Assembly (NCBI GenBank): GCA_018242585.1
Contig: JAFEBQ010000003.1
Coordinates: forward strand, 1 to 64,000
DNA from: Planctomycetota bacterium
GTDB taxonomy: Bacteria > Planctomycetota > Planctomycetia > Pirellulales > PNKZ01
DNA: 64,000 nt
Direction: 5' to 3'
Shown here one piece after another: positions 45,501 through 55,608 of this stretch. The position numbers and the translations under genes were made by a program. The notes under the pieces are model-generated. The model was not told the origin of the DNA and ran no database searches. It was given only the letters and a program-made list of their open reading frames with translations. Every line of letters starts with the position of its first letter. Positions within the stretch are counted from its first letter, which is position 1.

Positions 45501-48144
45501 CGGCAACCGCAGGCGTCGCAGTTGCTGGTAGGCTCGCCGTCGCAGTCGCGCCGTCCCATTCGATCTTGCAGTTGGGCAAGGCTCGTTGCAGGGCGGCTAC
45601 GCCGGCGGCGGTGACCTTCGTCTTATTCAGCCTTACCACACTCAGCGTCTTCAGGCCGTAAAGGTGCGCTAGTCCGTTGTCATTAATTGCCGTGCCGTCG
45701 AGATACAACACGCGCAGGGCGCGAATGGACTTCAGGTAAGACAACCCTGAATTCGAAACTCCGGTGCCACTAAGAATCAAGCCTTGGAGCGTGGGAATCC
45801 CTTGCAGAATCCCGAGACCTTCGTCGGCAATCATCGTCTGTTCATTGAGCATCACCGAGTTCAACGACTTGAGATCCAACAGATGCAACAGGTCGGCATC
45901 GATGATTTGATCGGCCAACATGCCATTGGGATCTCTTTTTAGGGCAACGCTGGTAATCTGAAGTGTTCGCTGGGGGAGGCTGCGCATCTCAATGTCGGCA
46001 GCCTCTTTAAGATAACCCCCTTTACTCAGCACCCATTCCGCGGCCCTACGTTCTGGATCAGCGGAAATTGTCGCCCGGGCCGGATCGTTCCATTCGATCT
46101 TGCAACTGGGCAGCGCCTTTTGCAGCCACGCCACGGTGGCCGCCGTGACGCGCGAGCCGTAGGCGTTGACGGTCTGCAACTCTTTGCAACCTTCTAGAGG
46201 CGATAGGTCGCTCACCAGCGTGTTGACCAGGTAGACGTTCTTGAGCGGCAAGCCGCGGATCGGGGACAAGTCCGTGACCCGCGAGTAGCCTACGTCCAGA
46301 CCGTGCAGCGGCAGTCCTTCGAGTGGCGATAAATCCGCCAAGGGCGCCGTCTTGCCAATCGCACCTGAGCAAGCCAGCGATCGCAACTGCCGCAAAGCCC
46401 GCAGCGGCGACAGGTCGGTAATCCGATCGCTGACCAGGCGAATCTGATCCACGTAGCCGTCTTTGATCGTCGGCGAAAGGTTCCCGTCAAACCCGGGGTT
46501 CAACTCTTGCAGCTTTTTGCGCACCGCCTCGACTTGTTTGTCGGCCGCCAAGGTTGACGTCACCGCCAGCCAGTTCTTAAACGCGGGCTGCTGGTAGGTG
46601 GTGATCTTTTGGGCGGTCGCGTTGTCCGTCGGCGTCGCCACGCCAGTGCCGATCTGGAACGTGGGCTGTTCCGGTTCTTTCTTCAGCTCCACCGTCGTAC
46701 CCGGCGCGGTCTGCACCTTAACGCCGGGCTGGGCCTCGACCCGGGCGACTTCTTTCCCCTGCTTGTCGCGGAACACGAACCACCACAAGCCCAACGCCAC
46801 CATCAGGAAGGCCGCGCCCCCCGCGCCGGCCAAGACCAGCGGGTTCTTCAGCGGCGGCTTGCCGCCGGCGCCCGCGGCGCGCGGGGACGCTTTGCCGCGC
46901 GAAGCCGTCGATTTGATGACGATTTGGCTCTTGGGATCGGTGTCGATGTCGGGGGCGATGTTCGACGCCGTCTGCTCGTAGTCGTGAATGCCCTTCAGTT
47001 GCTGCTGCCCCAGCGCCGCCGTCATACCGTCTTCGACGTAACTTTCGCGCTGGGTGGCCGAGGGGGAACTGCCGCCGGCAGTCGTGCTGGGCAGCGAGCC
47101 GAACGAGCCGCTGGCGGACGACGTGCTTGCCCCCGAATTGCGATAACCTTCGAGTGCCGTCACCAACTCGGCCGCCGTCTGGTAGCGGTCGTCGGGGCGC
47201 TTGGCGATCATCCGCTGAAAAACCTGGTCGAGCGCCGCGGGCACATCGGGCCGCCGGGCCACCAGCGACGGAATCGGGTCGTTCAGGTGGGCCAGGATTT
47301 TTTGCACCACCGTGTCGCCGCCGTACACGCTTTCGCCGGTCACGATTCGATACAGCGAACAGCCGAGCGAATAGATGTCGCTCCGCGCGTCGGCACGCCG
47401 AGTGTCGTTGGCCTGCTCCGGCGGCATGTAGTCGACCGTCCCCATCACCGTGCCGGTGTTCGTCAGTTGATGGTCGGTGGCGTTGGCGCTTTCGATCCGC
47501 GCTAGCCCCATGTCCAGAATCTTGACGGTTCCTTCTTGATCGACCAGCAAGTTGGCCGGCTTGATGTCGCGATGGACGACGCCGCTCTTGTGGGCGTACG
47601 CCAGTCCGCGGGCTGCCTGGGCGATGTAGCCCACCGCTTCGTCGACTGGCAATGGTCCGCGTTCTTTGAGCAGCGCCGACAGATCGCGCCCGTCGACATA
47701 TTCCATGACCAGAAAGTACACGCCGTTGGCTTCGGCCGCGTCGTCGGCGGCCACGATGTTCGGGTGACGCAGCTTGGCGGCCGCGCGCACCTCGCGCTCG
47801 AAGCGCGCCACCGCGGCGGCGTCCTTGGTCATGGCCGGCGGCAACATTTTGATCGCCACCAGCCGATCCATCCGCCGATGATGGGCCTTGAAGACTTGCC
47901 CCATCCCGCCGGCGCCGATCTTATCGACCAGCGTGTACGCGCCGAGGATCAGCGCCCGACCCTTGCCGGCTTTGAACTGGGCGGCCTGAAACGGCGTCAG
48001 GTGCTTTTGCTTGACCAGCGCGGCCAGCAGTTCCTCGACCGACTGGGGCGCGGCCTTGGGCGGTGTAAACTCCCCGAGCGCGGCCGGCGGGACAACGCCC
48101 GTGTCGGCAAGTTGTTTGATGATGCTGGGAAGATCAACGGCCAT
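42511..48144 (-). CDS. Giant Ser/Thr kinase with FGE-like domain and five leucine-rich modules
   Basis: An 1877-residue membrane protein. Residues 1-65 are a planctomycete-type lead-in. The kinase spans about 67-330 with [33 protein letters not shown] and a DMGLAR activation segment, so it looks active. One membrane helix lies at about 435-455. A repeated module follows: a helical start (about 512), LRRs of the form LSPLRGMPLxxL, and a closing [12 protein letters not shown]. Copies lie at about 512-690, 699-868, 1194-1415, 1425-1628 and 1635-1875. An FGE-sulfatase-like domain is inserted at about 899-1175 ([17 protein letters not shown], lacking the catalytic Cys), so it is probably a binding domain. 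The signal sensed is unknown. Confidence 0.92.
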   Translation of the reverse strand: MAVDLPSIIKQLADTGVVPPAALGEFTPPKAAPQSVEELLAALVKQKHLTPFQAAQFKAGKGRALILGAYTLVDKIGAGGMGQVFKAHHRRMDRLVAIKMLPPAMTKDAAAVARFEREVRAAAKLRHPNIVAADDAAEANGVYFLVMEYVDGRDLSALLKERGPLPVDEAVGYIAQAARGLAYAHKSGVVHRDIKPANLLVDQEGTVKILDMGLARIESANATDHQLTNTGTVMGTVDYMPPEQANDTRRADARSDIYSLGCSLYRIVTGESVYGGDTVVQKILAHLNDPIPSLVARRPDVPAALDQVFQRMIAKRPDDRYQTAAELVTALEGYRNSGASTSSASGSFGSLPSTTAGGSSPSATQRESYVEDGMTAALGQQQLKGIHDYEQTASNIAPDIDTDPKSQIVIKSTASRGKASPRAAGAGGKPPLKNPLVLAGAGGAAFLMVALGLWWFVFRDKQGKEVARVEAQPGVKVQTAPGTTVELKKEPEQPTFQIGTGVATPTDNATAQKITTYQQPAFKNWLAVTSTLAADKQVEAVRKKLQELNPGFDGNLSPTIKDGYVDQIRLVSDRITDLSPLRALRQLRSLACSGAIGKTAPLADLSPLEGLPLHGLDVGYSRVTDLSPIRGLPLKNVYLVNTLVSDLSPLEGCKELQTVNAYGSRVTAATVAWLQKALPSCKIEWNDPARATISADPERRAAEWVLSKGGYLKEAADIEMRSLPQRTLQITSVALKRDPNGMLADQIIDADLLHLLDLKSLNSVMLNEQTMIADEGLGILQGIPTLQGLILSGTGVSNSGLSYLKSIRALRVLYLDGTAINDNGLAHLYGLKTLSVVRLNKTKVTAAGVAALQRALPNCKIEWDGATATASLPATATPAVAVAPFDAAQAKAHQAAWASHLKTQVEMTNGVGMRMTLIPPGQFQMGSSDEQLADAIKSGLQPNWAKGEGPRHQVSITKPFLCQATEVTVGQFKRFVDATGFKSEGEAAGKNFRSPGYVTTDETAVTYVSWNDAVAFCNWLSVSENLTPCYSGLIGNWKYEPAGGYRLPTEAEWEYACRAGTATQFHFGDDGKLASDYGWYASNSDKRAWPVASKRPNAFGLYDMHGNVWEWCQDWYQQVYDVRQSSDPEGPSSGTQKICRGGTWAHITLMARSAYRLGMPPTFVGTNHHGFRVARTLDAMKAEAGLAAKATPTKKLAYLDPAFQQWVTDTQKLSAEKQIKAVSKKLMELNPGFDGKVTNTEGNGSPTIENGVVTRLWFYCDEATDISPVRALEGLTFLRCMGSSPGKGKVLDLSPLQNMKLTGIMCAFTQVSDLTPLEGMPLAFLGIASTQVTDLSPLRGMKLDELNCSDTPVSSLSPLQSMPLNRLICSGTQVSDLSPLEGCQSLQLLRITSTKVTTTQVAALQKALPNCKIEWDDPAKATAPTKKLAYTDPAFQQWVAETQKLPAEKQIEAVSKKLMELNPGFDGKLGGIHGRPKPGIENGVVTDVALNSDVLTDLSPLRALTRLKNIDVWNSAGRAGILADLSPLEGLALNHLTVPNTQVSNLAPLRGMPLATLGIGSTAVSDLAPLRGMPLQLLYCDKTQVADLTPLENTQLTHLRITNTKVSAASVQALQKALPNCKIEWDGAAKPTKKLAYLDPAFQKWVADTQKLTGDQQAAAVVKKLQELNPGYDGTAWPKVENGTVTEFTLITSNVSDISPIRALAGLSRLNSNGDSQKIDGKLEDLSPLQGMRITQLICRKNPRLSDLSPLRGLPLRELSIYNTAVVDLSPLVGMPLNNLAINDTMVVDLAPLRGLPLTELAIYHTPIVELSPLQGAPLITLRAGYSNIADLSPLATCMGLKQLDLKKSKVTAAGVAALQKALPNCQIDWDGAAAAK

Positions 48145-48485
48145 GGCGTGCCCCGTCGAGGGAATGACCTTCTGATGATACCCTGCTTTCGAGCGGTCGG
48201 GTACAGTGGGGGCAGGGGAGAAAAGAGAGGAGAGTTGCGAGAGGAGAAGGGAGACGGCGATTCCGCACGTCCCCGTTTAGAGCAACTCTCAAGAGACTGT
48301 AGCGGGGGTGGCACGTCCCAAGCGCAGCGCAGGGCGTGGGAAGTCGCCGATCAAATATCGAGGTCGGTACAAGCTTCCCCACGCCCGAAGGACGGACGTG
48401 CCACCCAGACACTAGAACGTGGCGAGATGCGCTCTAGCCGCGGGGACATAGGCCCGCGCGCCGCATTGCGAGCGAGACAACAACG
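48145..48485. other. Divergent gap with an inverted repeat
   Basis: GGGTGGCACGTCC (48306-48318) recurs perfectly in reverse complement at 48394-48406. Next to the inner ends, GGGCGTGGG/CCCACGCCC-type words also face each other. No gene is visible. Confidence 0.65.
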
Positions 48486-49097
48486 ATGGACATGCACCAT
48501 ACCTTGGCATTGATCGTCGGCCCGGCTTGGGCCAGCGGGCTCAACGTCTATGCCACGATCGCCTCGCTGGGACTGGCCGGCCGATTGGGCGCGGTGGAAC
48601 TTCCCGAAAAGATGGCGGTCCTCGAACACCCGGCCGTGATCGCGATTGCGGCCGTGCTGTACGCGATCGAGTTCTTTGCCGACAAGATTCCCTGGCTCGA
48701 CAGCACCTGGGACGCGGTCCATACATTCATCCGCCCGCCGGCTGGCGCGCTGTTGGCCTATGCGGCAGCCAGCGACGCCTCGCCGACGTTCCAGATGTGC
48801 GCGCTCCTCTTGGGGGGCACGCTGGCGGCCGGTTCGCACGCGGTTAAGTCGGCGACGCGCGTCGGCTTGAACGCCAGCCCCGAGCCGTTCACCAACATCG
48901 CGGCCAGCGTGGCCGAGGACATCACCAGCTTCTTCACGGTGGCGCTGACGATCTGGTTGCCGTGGCTGGCGATCGGCCTGGTAATCGTGGCCACGTTGGT
49001 CACGATCGTCTTGCTGCCGCGGATGATCCGCCTGGCCTACCGCACAGGGGGCAAAGTGGTGAGCTGGTTCCGCCCAAAACGGAAAGAAGCGGCGTAG
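48486..49097 (+). CDS. DUF4126 integral membrane protein
   Basis: A 203-residue protein with about four membrane helices: LALIVGPAWASGLNVYATIAS, a middle pair including VIAIAAVLYAIEFFADKIPWLDS, LAYAAASDA...LLLGGTLAAGSHAVKSATR, and a C-terminal helix IWLPWLAIGLVIVATLVTIVL. The conserved small-residue and charged motifs match DUF4126. Function unknown. The C-terminus is basic (FRPKRKEAA). It is divergent from the kinase gene. Confidence 0.88.
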   Translation: MDMHHTLALIVGPAWASGLNVYATIASLGLAGRLGAVELPEKMAVLEHPAVIAIAAVLYAIEFFADKIPWLDSTWDAVHTFIRPPAGALLAYAAASDASPTFQMCALLLGGTLAAGSHAVKSATRVGLNASPEPFTNIAASVAEDITSFFTVALTIWLPWLAIGLVIVATLVTIVLLPRMIRLAYRTGGKVVSWFRPKRKEAA

Positions 49098-49285
49098 CGT
49101 GGCCGAGACATGCAGGTCAGGCTTTGGCCCAGCCCTTTGAAGCTGGCGTTTTCGAGCGCTTTGAAGCTCGTTCAGAATGCGTTGAGTGGCTACTTGGAGG
49201 CAGCCTCGTTTACTGACTTTGCTCGACGTCTTCTTGGGTCCACGCGGATGCCGCCGAATTGCCGAGAGTCCTGGGCTATTGCAAC

Positions 49286-50263
49286 CTACTGCGACCGCTG
49301 AAATTCCTCATACATTTTTGCGATCAGGGCAGCGGTCATTAGGTCGTTCTGTGGAATGCCGTTCATCTCGAAGGCATAAAACTCAAAATTGTCATCGGTC
49401 ACCAGGAACTGGATCAAACCACGAACCTTTTTTCCCTGAAAAGTCATGTCCCCCGTAACATTGACGTATCGCTGGCCTTTCGATGTGGTTCCAGAACTCC
49501 ATTTCGCGTGTCCCAGGAAACTATTGACGAGAGGCCCCATCGCAATGCCCGGATGCGTCTCCAACGATCCGGTCTTGACCATCTGGATGTCCGTGTTGGT
49601 CGACTGACTACAACCTCGCATTGCTCCGAACAGGACGACCATCGCTCCCATTGTGGCAAAAGCCACCTTCGTTAAGCTTCTCTTTTTCTTCGCCGGTGCT
49701 TCGGTAGGATTGGCTGGCAAGATCGTGCCACCATTCCCGGCAACGAAGTTGATACCCCCACCGAGAGCACCGCGGTTGCTGAAAAACGCCTGAAACCGAG
49801 CCGTGGTTCCTGGCTCGACGAGTATGGTTGAACTGCGCTTGAGGCCACCGCCCGCAATGTCAACGACATGTTCACCTGCGGGAAGCTCGAACGTAATGGA
49901 ATGCCTTCTCGACATGGCGACATCCATGAGTCCCGAAAGCAGCCCACCACCGACACGGCCTTTGGCGGTTCCATCGACTGATACCCCCAGACCGTACATA
50001 AAGCCCGTTGACGACGGTTCTCGAAAGATCGTAATTGTGCCGTGCGCGGGTGGCGTTGGCGCCGTCGCGGTTGGCGCCGAGACCACTTCAGCGGCCGGGA
50101 ACAAGCCCTTGATCGTGTGCGCATGGACGGCAACCTTCATGTCGTCCCGACGAAGGTCATCGGCAGGGCGAAGTTGCCCCTGTGAGGCAAAGGTTCGCAA
50201 CTGTTGTGAAGTGAACGGGCCTTGTTCCTTGCCATTGCGGACCACGAACCATTGATTTGCCAT
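49286..50263 (-). CDS. GYF_2-domain membrane protein
   Basis: A 325-residue protein. Residues 1-55 form a GYF_2 domain: WFVVRNGKEQGPFTSQQLRTF and GQLRPADDLRRDD, the bacterial Pro-rich-peptide-binding type. A Pro/Ala linker follows. Residues 75-185 form a beta-rich domain (GTITIFREPSSTGFMYGLGV, ELPAGEHVVDIAGGG). A membrane helix lies near 200-220 (VAFATMGAMVVLFGAM). The C-terminal 100 residues are probably extracytoplasmic. Its codon use is noticeably less G+C-rich than its neighbours'. The exact role is unknown. Confidence 0.75.
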   Translation of the reverse strand: MANQWFVVRNGKEQGPFTSQQLRTFASQGQLRPADDLRRDDMKVAVHAHTIKGLFPAAEVVSAPTATAPTPPAHGTITIFREPSSTGFMYGLGVSVDGTAKGRVGGGLLSGLMDVAMSRRHSITFELPAGEHVVDIAGGGLKRSSTILVEPGTTARFQAFFSNRGALGGGINFVAGNGGTILPANPTEAPAKKKRSLTKVAFATMGAMVVLFGAMRGCSQSTNTDIQMVKTGSLETHPGIAMGPLVNSFLGHAKWSSGTTSKGQRYVNVTGDMTFQGKKVRGLIQFLVTDDNFEFYAFEMNGIPQNDLMTAALIAKMYEEFQRSQ

Positions 50264-50778
50264 GCTTGTGTCCCCTGTCGGAATAAAAACGGGAGCGCCG
50301 AACTACGACCGCTCCTACTGCCCGACCAAGGGCGCACAGAACAGCAATAGCCGACGCCCCCTTGCGGGGACGTGGCAGTGCTGCTTCTGTGCATTCAAGA
50401 GCCTTGCGGCCCAGGTTGGTCGTTGTAGGAAGCAGAACTGACGTTCACACGTCAGATCGAATTGTTTTCATGGTTGCCTGGATTACGGCAGTGGTTCTTC
50501 TCCTAGACAATGGTGCCTTACGGGACACCACTGTACGACGGTCGGTGCGCCACGGCAACATTCAGGGCCCAAAGCCCTGCAACACGAAGCCATTCACGCT
50601 TCCACCCCTCACCCGGCTTGCTGCGCTCGCCACCCTCTCCCACAAGGGGCGAGGGTGCGCGGCCTTGGCCGCGATGGGGCATGGCGATGCGTCGGCTGCT
50701 TGTGTCGTTAGCGTGCTGGCGCGTGTGCGCGGACGGGCCTACTACACGAAAATGCACGTTCGCGCTACACTGACGCCC
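50264..50778. other. Gap with one palindrome-family copy
   Basis: A copy of the CCCCTCACCC...CCACAAGGGGCGAGGG palindrome family lies at 50598-50665. The rest (515 bases in all) has no gene I can support. An open frame runs through it into the small zinc-ribbon gene but is not coding-like before 50779. Confidence 0.5.
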
Positions 50779-50961
50779 ATGCAACACCATCCTGCGACCG
50801 ATGAGCGTCTGAATTCGGAGTCGGCGTGTCAGCGCTTGGGCGCGAACACCGCGCCGCTCTGTCCGGTTTGCGGCGGGCGGCTGATCGACATTCGCGCCAA
50901 GCTGCAATGTGCCGATTGCCACCGCATCTGCGAAACCTGCTGCGAAGGCGGGCGCGGCTAG
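50779..50961 (+). CDS. Mini zinc-ribbon protein
   Basis: A 60-residue protein from the ATG at 50779. It carries three Cys pairs: CPVCGG near 28-33, CADCHRIC near 45-52 and CC near 55-56, in the order C-x2-C ... C-x2-C-x-x-I-C-x-x-C-C. The spacing fits a compact zinc ribbon plus extra ligands, and the LIDIRAKLQC core looks conserved rather than random. Small proteins of this kind occur in planctomycetes; the partner (nucleic acid or protein) is unknown. It could be missed by gene finders because of its size. Confidence 0.65.
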   Translation: MQHHPATDERLNSESACQRLGANTAPLCPVCGGRLIDIRAKLQCADCHRICETCCEGGRG

Positions 50962-51266
50962 CGCGACGTTCGTCACGATCGAGTGATAAGCGAGCCCGTC
51001 CGTGGCCCGGCGCCATGTAGCCAAAGTCGCAAGGCTTCGGAGCGGCGGGCGAGACAACGAATGAAGTCCCACGACTTCAGCTACGCGCGAGCATGCTTTG
51101 TGCCCGCTTCACATGCTCAAGTCTGCTGACTTGAGCATGGCACCCGGGGATGATGGAAGCGATGAGATCGCCGCGCGATGAAACCCTTCTCGCAGCTTCC
51201 TCCGCGATGCTCTGCGTCCTCTGCGCCTCTGCGGTGAAAAACCGAACTGTCACCGAGCGCGCACGT
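50962..51266. repeat. Gap with a TCAAGTC hairpin and one GCAGAG-type arm
   Basis: A CATGCTCAAGTC...GACTTGAGCATG stem lies at about 51112-51139. A right-hand arm of the GCTCTGCGTCCTCTGCG family lies at 51208-51236. I found no partner left arm. No gene is visible. Confidence 0.55.
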
Positions 51267-53387
51267 TTAGTGTACGCGTTGGCCGGGTTTGGCGCCGCTG
51301 TCGGGAGCGAGCAGGTAAATCTCTTCGCCCCCCGCGCCGGCGGCCGTGACCATCCCTTCGCTGATGCCAAAGGTCATCTGCCGCGGCTCCAGGTTGGCGA
51401 CCATTACCACCAGCCGGCCGACCAGTTCCTCGGCCTTGTACTTGCTCTTGATACCGGCAAACACGTTGCGGCGCTCTTCGCCGCCCAGCGACAGCGTCAG
51501 CTTCAACAGCTTCTTGGCCTTGGGAATCTCCTCGGCCGCGATCACCCGGGCCACGCGCAGGTCGACCTTGGTGAACTGGTCGATGGTGATTCGCTCGGCC
51601 ACCAGCGGCTCGTTCGCCAAAGCGTCCGCCGTGTCGTTCCAAGCCGACGGCGCGGCGGCGCTCGAGGCGGCGGCTGGCGCGCTTGAAGCGGCAGTAGGCG
51701 CGCTCGACGAAGCCGATGGCGTACTCGACGAAGCCTGCGCGGCGGGAGTCACGGGCGTTTCTTCACGGCTGGCGTCGATCATGGCTTGCACCTGTTTGGG
51801 GTCAATGCGGGTCATTAAGTGTTCGAACTTCGCGAGCTTCGCGCCGACCAGCGGCTGCTGCGCCTGCCGCCAATCGACAATCGGGTCGCCGAGCAGCGTG
51901 CCCGACTGTTCGGTCAGCCGGGGCAACACGGGGGCCAGGTACACGACCAACTGCCGATACAAGTTCAGCACAATCGTGCAGACATCGCGCAGCTTGTCGG
52001 CCTGGGCCGGATCCTTCTTCAGCTTCCACGGCGCCTGGGCGTCGACATATTCGTTGGCCTTGTCGGCCAGGGCCATCACGTGGCGCATGGCCTTGTTAAA
52101 GTCGCACGCCTCGTAGGCCGCCGCGATCGTTTCGCCCTCGGCCGCCGCCGCGGCGAACAAGCCGCCGTCGTCGGGATACTTGGCCGACAGCGTTTCGACA
52201 AAGTGAGCGGTGCGGCTGGCCAGGTTGACGATCTTGCCGACCAGGTCGCTGTTCACCTTGGTGGTGAACTCTTCCAGGTTCAGGTCCAGATCGTCGAGCT
52301 TCGGCCCCAGCTTCGAGGCGTAAAAATAGCGCAGCCACGCCGGGTCCAGATAGTTCAGATAGGTGGCCGCGCGGATGAACGTCCCCTTGGTCTTCGACAT
52401 CTTCTCGCCGTCGACCGTCAGAAAGCCGTGAATGTGAACCTTGTGCGGCAAGTTATAGCCGGCGGCTTTCAGCATCACCGGCCAGAACAAGGTGTGAAAG
52501 TACGTGATGTCCTTGCCAATGAAGTGATGGACTTCGGTCGTCGGGTTCTTCCACCACGACAGGAAGTCCTCGCCATGCTTGGCGCACCAATCGGCCGTGC
52601 TGGCCAGGTAGCCGATCGGCGCGTCGAACCAGACGTACCAGTAGTTGCCCGGCGCGTCGGGCAGCTCGAAGCCGAAGTACGGCGCCGGACGCGTCACGTC
52701 CCAGTCGCGCAGTGGCTCGGCCAGAAAGGCCGCCTTGAGCCAGTTGGCCACGTCCGGGTGCAAGTGATCGTGCTCTTGCGTCCAGCGGTCGAGGAACTCG
52801 TGGGACTGCTCGGTCTGGACGAACCAATGGTGCGCCGCGCGCAGTTCCGGCGCCGCGCCCGACAGAGTGCTGCGCGGGTCGATCAGCTCGGTCGGGCTGT
52901 AGGTCGAGCCGCACTTGTCGCAACTGTCACCGTACTGGTCGGGAGACTTGCACTTCGGACAGGTGCCTTTGATGAATCGATCAGCCAGGAACGTACCGGC
53001 GACCGGGTCGTAAAGCTGCTCGACGCTCCGCTCGACGACCAGGCCCGCCTTGCGTAGCGCGGCCCAGAACTCGGCGCACAACTTGCGGTTCGAGTCGCTG
53101 TTGGTCGAGCCGTAATGGTCGAACGCGACCTGAAAGCCGGCGAAGTCGCGCTCGTGGGCGGCTTTCATATCGGCGATCAGCGCCGTCTCGCTGCGCCCTT
53201 CTTGCCGGGCGCGGATCATGATGGCCGTGCCGTGCGTGTCGTCGGCACAGATATAGACGCATTGCTGGCCCGTCAGCTTCTGGAACCGCACCCAGATGTC
53301 GGTTTGGATGTACTCGACCAAGTGGCCCAGGTGGATGTGGCCATTGGCGTAGGGGAGCGCGCTGGTAACCAGAATACGACGGGGCAT
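51267..53387 (-). CDS. metG: Methionine--tRNA ligase
   Basis: A 706-residue class I synthetase. HIHLGH at 16-21 is the HIGH motif and [10 protein letters not shown] near 327 is the KMSKS motif. A zinc-binding knuckle with two CxxC pairs (CPKC, CDKC) lies near 140-165. Residues 590-705 are the C-terminal dimerising tRNA-binding domain ([20 protein letters not shown]). Between them lies an Ala/Ser-rich linker near 550-590 ([17 protein letters not shown]), unusually long for the family. It charges initiator and elongator tRNA-Met. Confidence 0.97.
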   Translation of the reverse strand: MPRRILVTSALPYANGHIHLGHLVEYIQTDIWVRFQKLTGQQCVYICADDTHGTAIMIRARQEGRSETALIADMKAAHERDFAGFQVAFDHYGSTNSDSNRKLCAEFWAALRKAGLVVERSVEQLYDPVAGTFLADRFIKGTCPKCKSPDQYGDSCDKCGSTYSPTELIDPRSTLSGAAPELRAAHHWFVQTEQSHEFLDRWTQEHDHLHPDVANWLKAAFLAEPLRDWDVTRPAPYFGFELPDAPGNYWYVWFDAPIGYLASTADWCAKHGEDFLSWWKNPTTEVHHFIGKDITYFHTLFWPVMLKAAGYNLPHKVHIHGFLTVDGEKMSKTKGTFIRAATYLNYLDPAWLRYFYASKLGPKLDDLDLNLEEFTTKVNSDLVGKIVNLASRTAHFVETLSAKYPDDGGLFAAAAAEGETIAAAYEACDFNKAMRHVMALADKANEYVDAQAPWKLKKDPAQADKLRDVCTIVLNLYRQLVVYLAPVLPRLTEQSGTLLGDPIVDWRQAQQPLVGAKLAKFEHLMTRIDPKQVQAMIDASREETPVTPAAQASSSTPSASSSAPTAASSAPAAASSAAAPSAWNDTADALANEPLVAERITIDQFTKVDLRVARVIAAEEIPKAKKLLKLTLSLGGEERRNVFAGIKSKYKAEELVGRLVVMVANLEPRQMTFGISEGMVTAAGAGGEEIYLLAPDSGAKPGQRVH

Positions 53388-53700
53388 GGATCAAAACTCA
53401 AAACGTGCGGACAAGGAACAAGACAGATTCGACCACGACGACACGACCTTTAATGCAAAGAGAGATCATTTGAACCGCAAAGGCGCAAAGTTCGCAAAGG
53501 AAGACAAAAAGGAATGGAATCGCAGAGAACGCAGAGTTGCGCAGAGAGAGGAATACCAGAATTCTAACTCCGCGATCCTTTGCGCTCTCTGCGATTCAAA
53601 ATGCCTTTCCTTCCGCCTTTGCGATCTTTGCGTCTTTGCGGCTCAACTCTCTTCTTTCTCTGTCTTACGTCGTGTTCGTCGTGTCGTTGTGGTCGAAATC
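53388..53700. repeat. Three-layer nested repeat: CACGACG, GCAAAG and GCAGAG families
   Basis: Order of arms: CACGACG (53434-53450), GCAAAGGC (53470-53497), GCAGAGAA (53520-53548), then complement of the third (53572-53600), the second (53610-53645) and the first (53667-53698). Three unrelated word families nest cleanly as D-A-B-B'-A'-D'. It fills the divergent gap between metG and the thioredoxin-protease gene. I see no gene in 53388-53986. Confidence 0.8.
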
Positions 53701-53986
53701 CGCCGCTGAAACCAGCGGCAAAACGCGTGGTCAATGTAGCCGAAGCGACGTGCTAGCGGCTAGTGCGATCGGCCCCCGAACGGGCCTCCCCCGGCTGCCT
53801 AAAATCGCGCGATTGCCATTGCTCGAAACAGGGACTTTGACCAAGATTCGCCTCCCCTGTGCCGACCAAGCAAGGATGCGCGGACGGCATGCGGGGTTCG
53901 CCGGCGAGGGATCGAGCAGGGAACGGCTCGATCGCGCCTGGCCTATAAAAATAATCAATGCGGCGACACGATCCACGGAGGGAAAC

Positions 53987-55351
53987 ATGGTCGCAGTGCA
54001 GATGGTCTTGTTGTCGCTTGCGCTTGCGAGCCCCGGCCAGCCGGTGTTGCTCGACTTCACCGCCAGTTGGTGTGGCCCCTGTCGGCAGATGCAGCCGGCG
54101 ATTCAGCAACTGCAAGCCGCCGGCTATCCGGTTCAAGCAATCGACGTCGACGCGCAGAAGGATTTGGCCAAACAGTTCAACGTGACCGGCGTGCCGTGCT
54201 TCGTGCTGGTGGTCGACGGTCGCGAAGTCCAGCGGGTGGTCGGCGCGACGACGGCCGATAAGCTGATTGCCATGTTCACCGCCGCGGGGGCGCGTCAGCC
54301 CCAGCCGGCACAACGGCAACTGACCGCGGCCACCGGCCCGGCCATTCCGCACGTCCAATCGCCGAATGTCGACGCAGCGGTGAATAGCTCAGCGCCGGCG
54401 AACATGCCGGCAACGCCGTACGTCAATTGCGTGCCTCCAGTGCCGAGCAACGCGACCGACGGCATGGTCGATCGACTGACTGCGGCCAGCGTTCGCTTGC
54501 GGATCAACGATGCCAGCGGCCACTCGGTCGGCTCGGGCACGATCATTGACACTCAATCGGGCGAGGCCTTGATCGTCACCTGCGGCCACGTGTTCCGCGA
54601 ATCGCAAGGCAAGGGGAAGATCGAAGTCGATCTGCTCGCCCCTGGTGCGCCGCAAAAGCTGCCAGCTCGGCTGATTGGTTACAGCATTGAACCAGACATC
54701 GCCTTGCTGAGCATTCGGCCCGGCTGCGGCGTGCAGCCGGCCCGCGTCGCGCCGCGCGATTATACTATCGCCAAAGACGACCCGGTGGTCAGCATTGGTT
54801 GCGACCACGGCGGGCCGTCGAGCGCCCGGCTGACGCGCGTGACCGCGATCAACAAATACCTGGGGGCCGACAATCTGCAGACTGCTGGCCAACCGGTGCA
54901 GGGTCGCAGTGGCGGCGGGCTGTTCACCGCCGAGGGGCTGTTGATCGGCGTCTGCAATGCGGCTGACCCGAAGGACAACGAAGGCTTGTTCGCGTCGCTG
55001 AAGGTGATTCACGCCGAGTTGGCCAAGCACGAACTCGACCGCGTGATCGCCGGCGCTGGGGCGGCAGATAAAACCGTGGCGCCTGTGCCGTTCGATACGA
55101 TCACGACGCCGGTGGCGGCCGTTCCCGCCACTCAGCCTGCGTCACTTCAGTCTGGCGAGCAGGTGCTGCTTGAGCAGTTGAGCGCCAAGAGCGAAGGGGC
55201 CGAGTTGATCTGCATTGTTCGGTCGCTCAACGATCCGCGGGCCAAGAGCGAGATCATCGTCCTGGATCGGGCCTCGCCCGAGTTGCTGGAAAAGCTGGCG
55301 GTCGAACGCCGCCTGCAGCCGTCACAGCAACCCACGTCCGCGCGCCGGTAG
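53987..55351 (+). CDS. Thioredoxin-trypsin fusion protein
   Basis: A 454-residue protein from the ATG at 53987, after GGAGGG. Residues 1-95 form a thioredoxin domain with the active-site WCGPC at 28-32. The usual signal peptide is replaced by a short hydrophobic start (VAVQMVLLSLALASPG), so export is uncertain. After a Pro/Ala linker (95-160), residues 165-345 form a trypsin-like protease: His near 200 (VTCGHVF), Asp near 237 (PDIALLSI), Ser near 308 (QGRSGGGLF). The C-terminal 100 residues lack a recognised domain. I do not know a named family with this fusion. Confidence 0.85.
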   Translation: MVAVQMVLLSLALASPGQPVLLDFTASWCGPCRQMQPAIQQLQAAGYPVQAIDVDAQKDLAKQFNVTGVPCFVLVVDGREVQRVVGATTADKLIAMFTAAGARQPQPAQRQLTAATGPAIPHVQSPNVDAAVNSSAPANMPATPYVNCVPPVPSNATDGMVDRLTAASVRLRINDASGHSVGSGTIIDTQSGEALIVTCGHVFRESQGKGKIEVDLLAPGAPQKLPARLIGYSIEPDIALLSIRPGCGVQPARVAPRDYTIAKDDPVVSIGCDHGGPSSARLTRVTAINKYLGADNLQTAGQPVQGRSGGGLFTAEGLLIGVCNAADPKDNEGLFASLKVIHAELAKHELDRVIAGAGAADKTVAPVPFDTITTPVAAVPATQPASLQSGEQVLLEQLSAKSEGAELICIVRSLNDPRAKSEIIVLDRASPELLEKLAVERRLQPSQQPTSARR

Positions 55352-55608
55352 TCGCTGCTCAGAAGAGGATTTGAACCGCTAAGACGCAAAGGACGCTAAG
55401 AAAGACAAAAGGAATGGAATTGCAGCGGACGCTGAGCAGCGCAGAGAGTGAGGGTGTTGTAGATTCATAGCTCCGCGATTCGAGACGCATTCCCTTTTTC
55501 CTTTGCGATCTTTGCGTCTTTGCGGTTCAAAATGCCTGCCGCATTGCTCCGTGTCTTCCTCGGTGCTTTCTGTGTCTCTGTGGTGAAATAAACTGAGCCA
55601 CGGAAGGA
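55352..55608. repeat. Nested GCAAAG/GCAGAG pair plus a CACGGAG arm between convergent genes
   Basis: Left arms: GCTAAGAC/GCAAAGGAC at 55376-55400 and GCAGCGG/GCAGAG at 55421-55450. Right arms: CTCCGCGATTC at about 55470 and CTTTGCGATCTTTGCGTC at 55502-55530. A TCCGTGTCTTCCTC...TCTGTGTCTCTG arm of the CACGGAG family lies at 55548-55585. Confidence 0.7.

Noticed and set aside
53944-53949. TATAAA as a -10 for the thioredoxin-protease gene
   Set aside because: No plausible -35 lies 16-18 bases upstream, so I could not support it.
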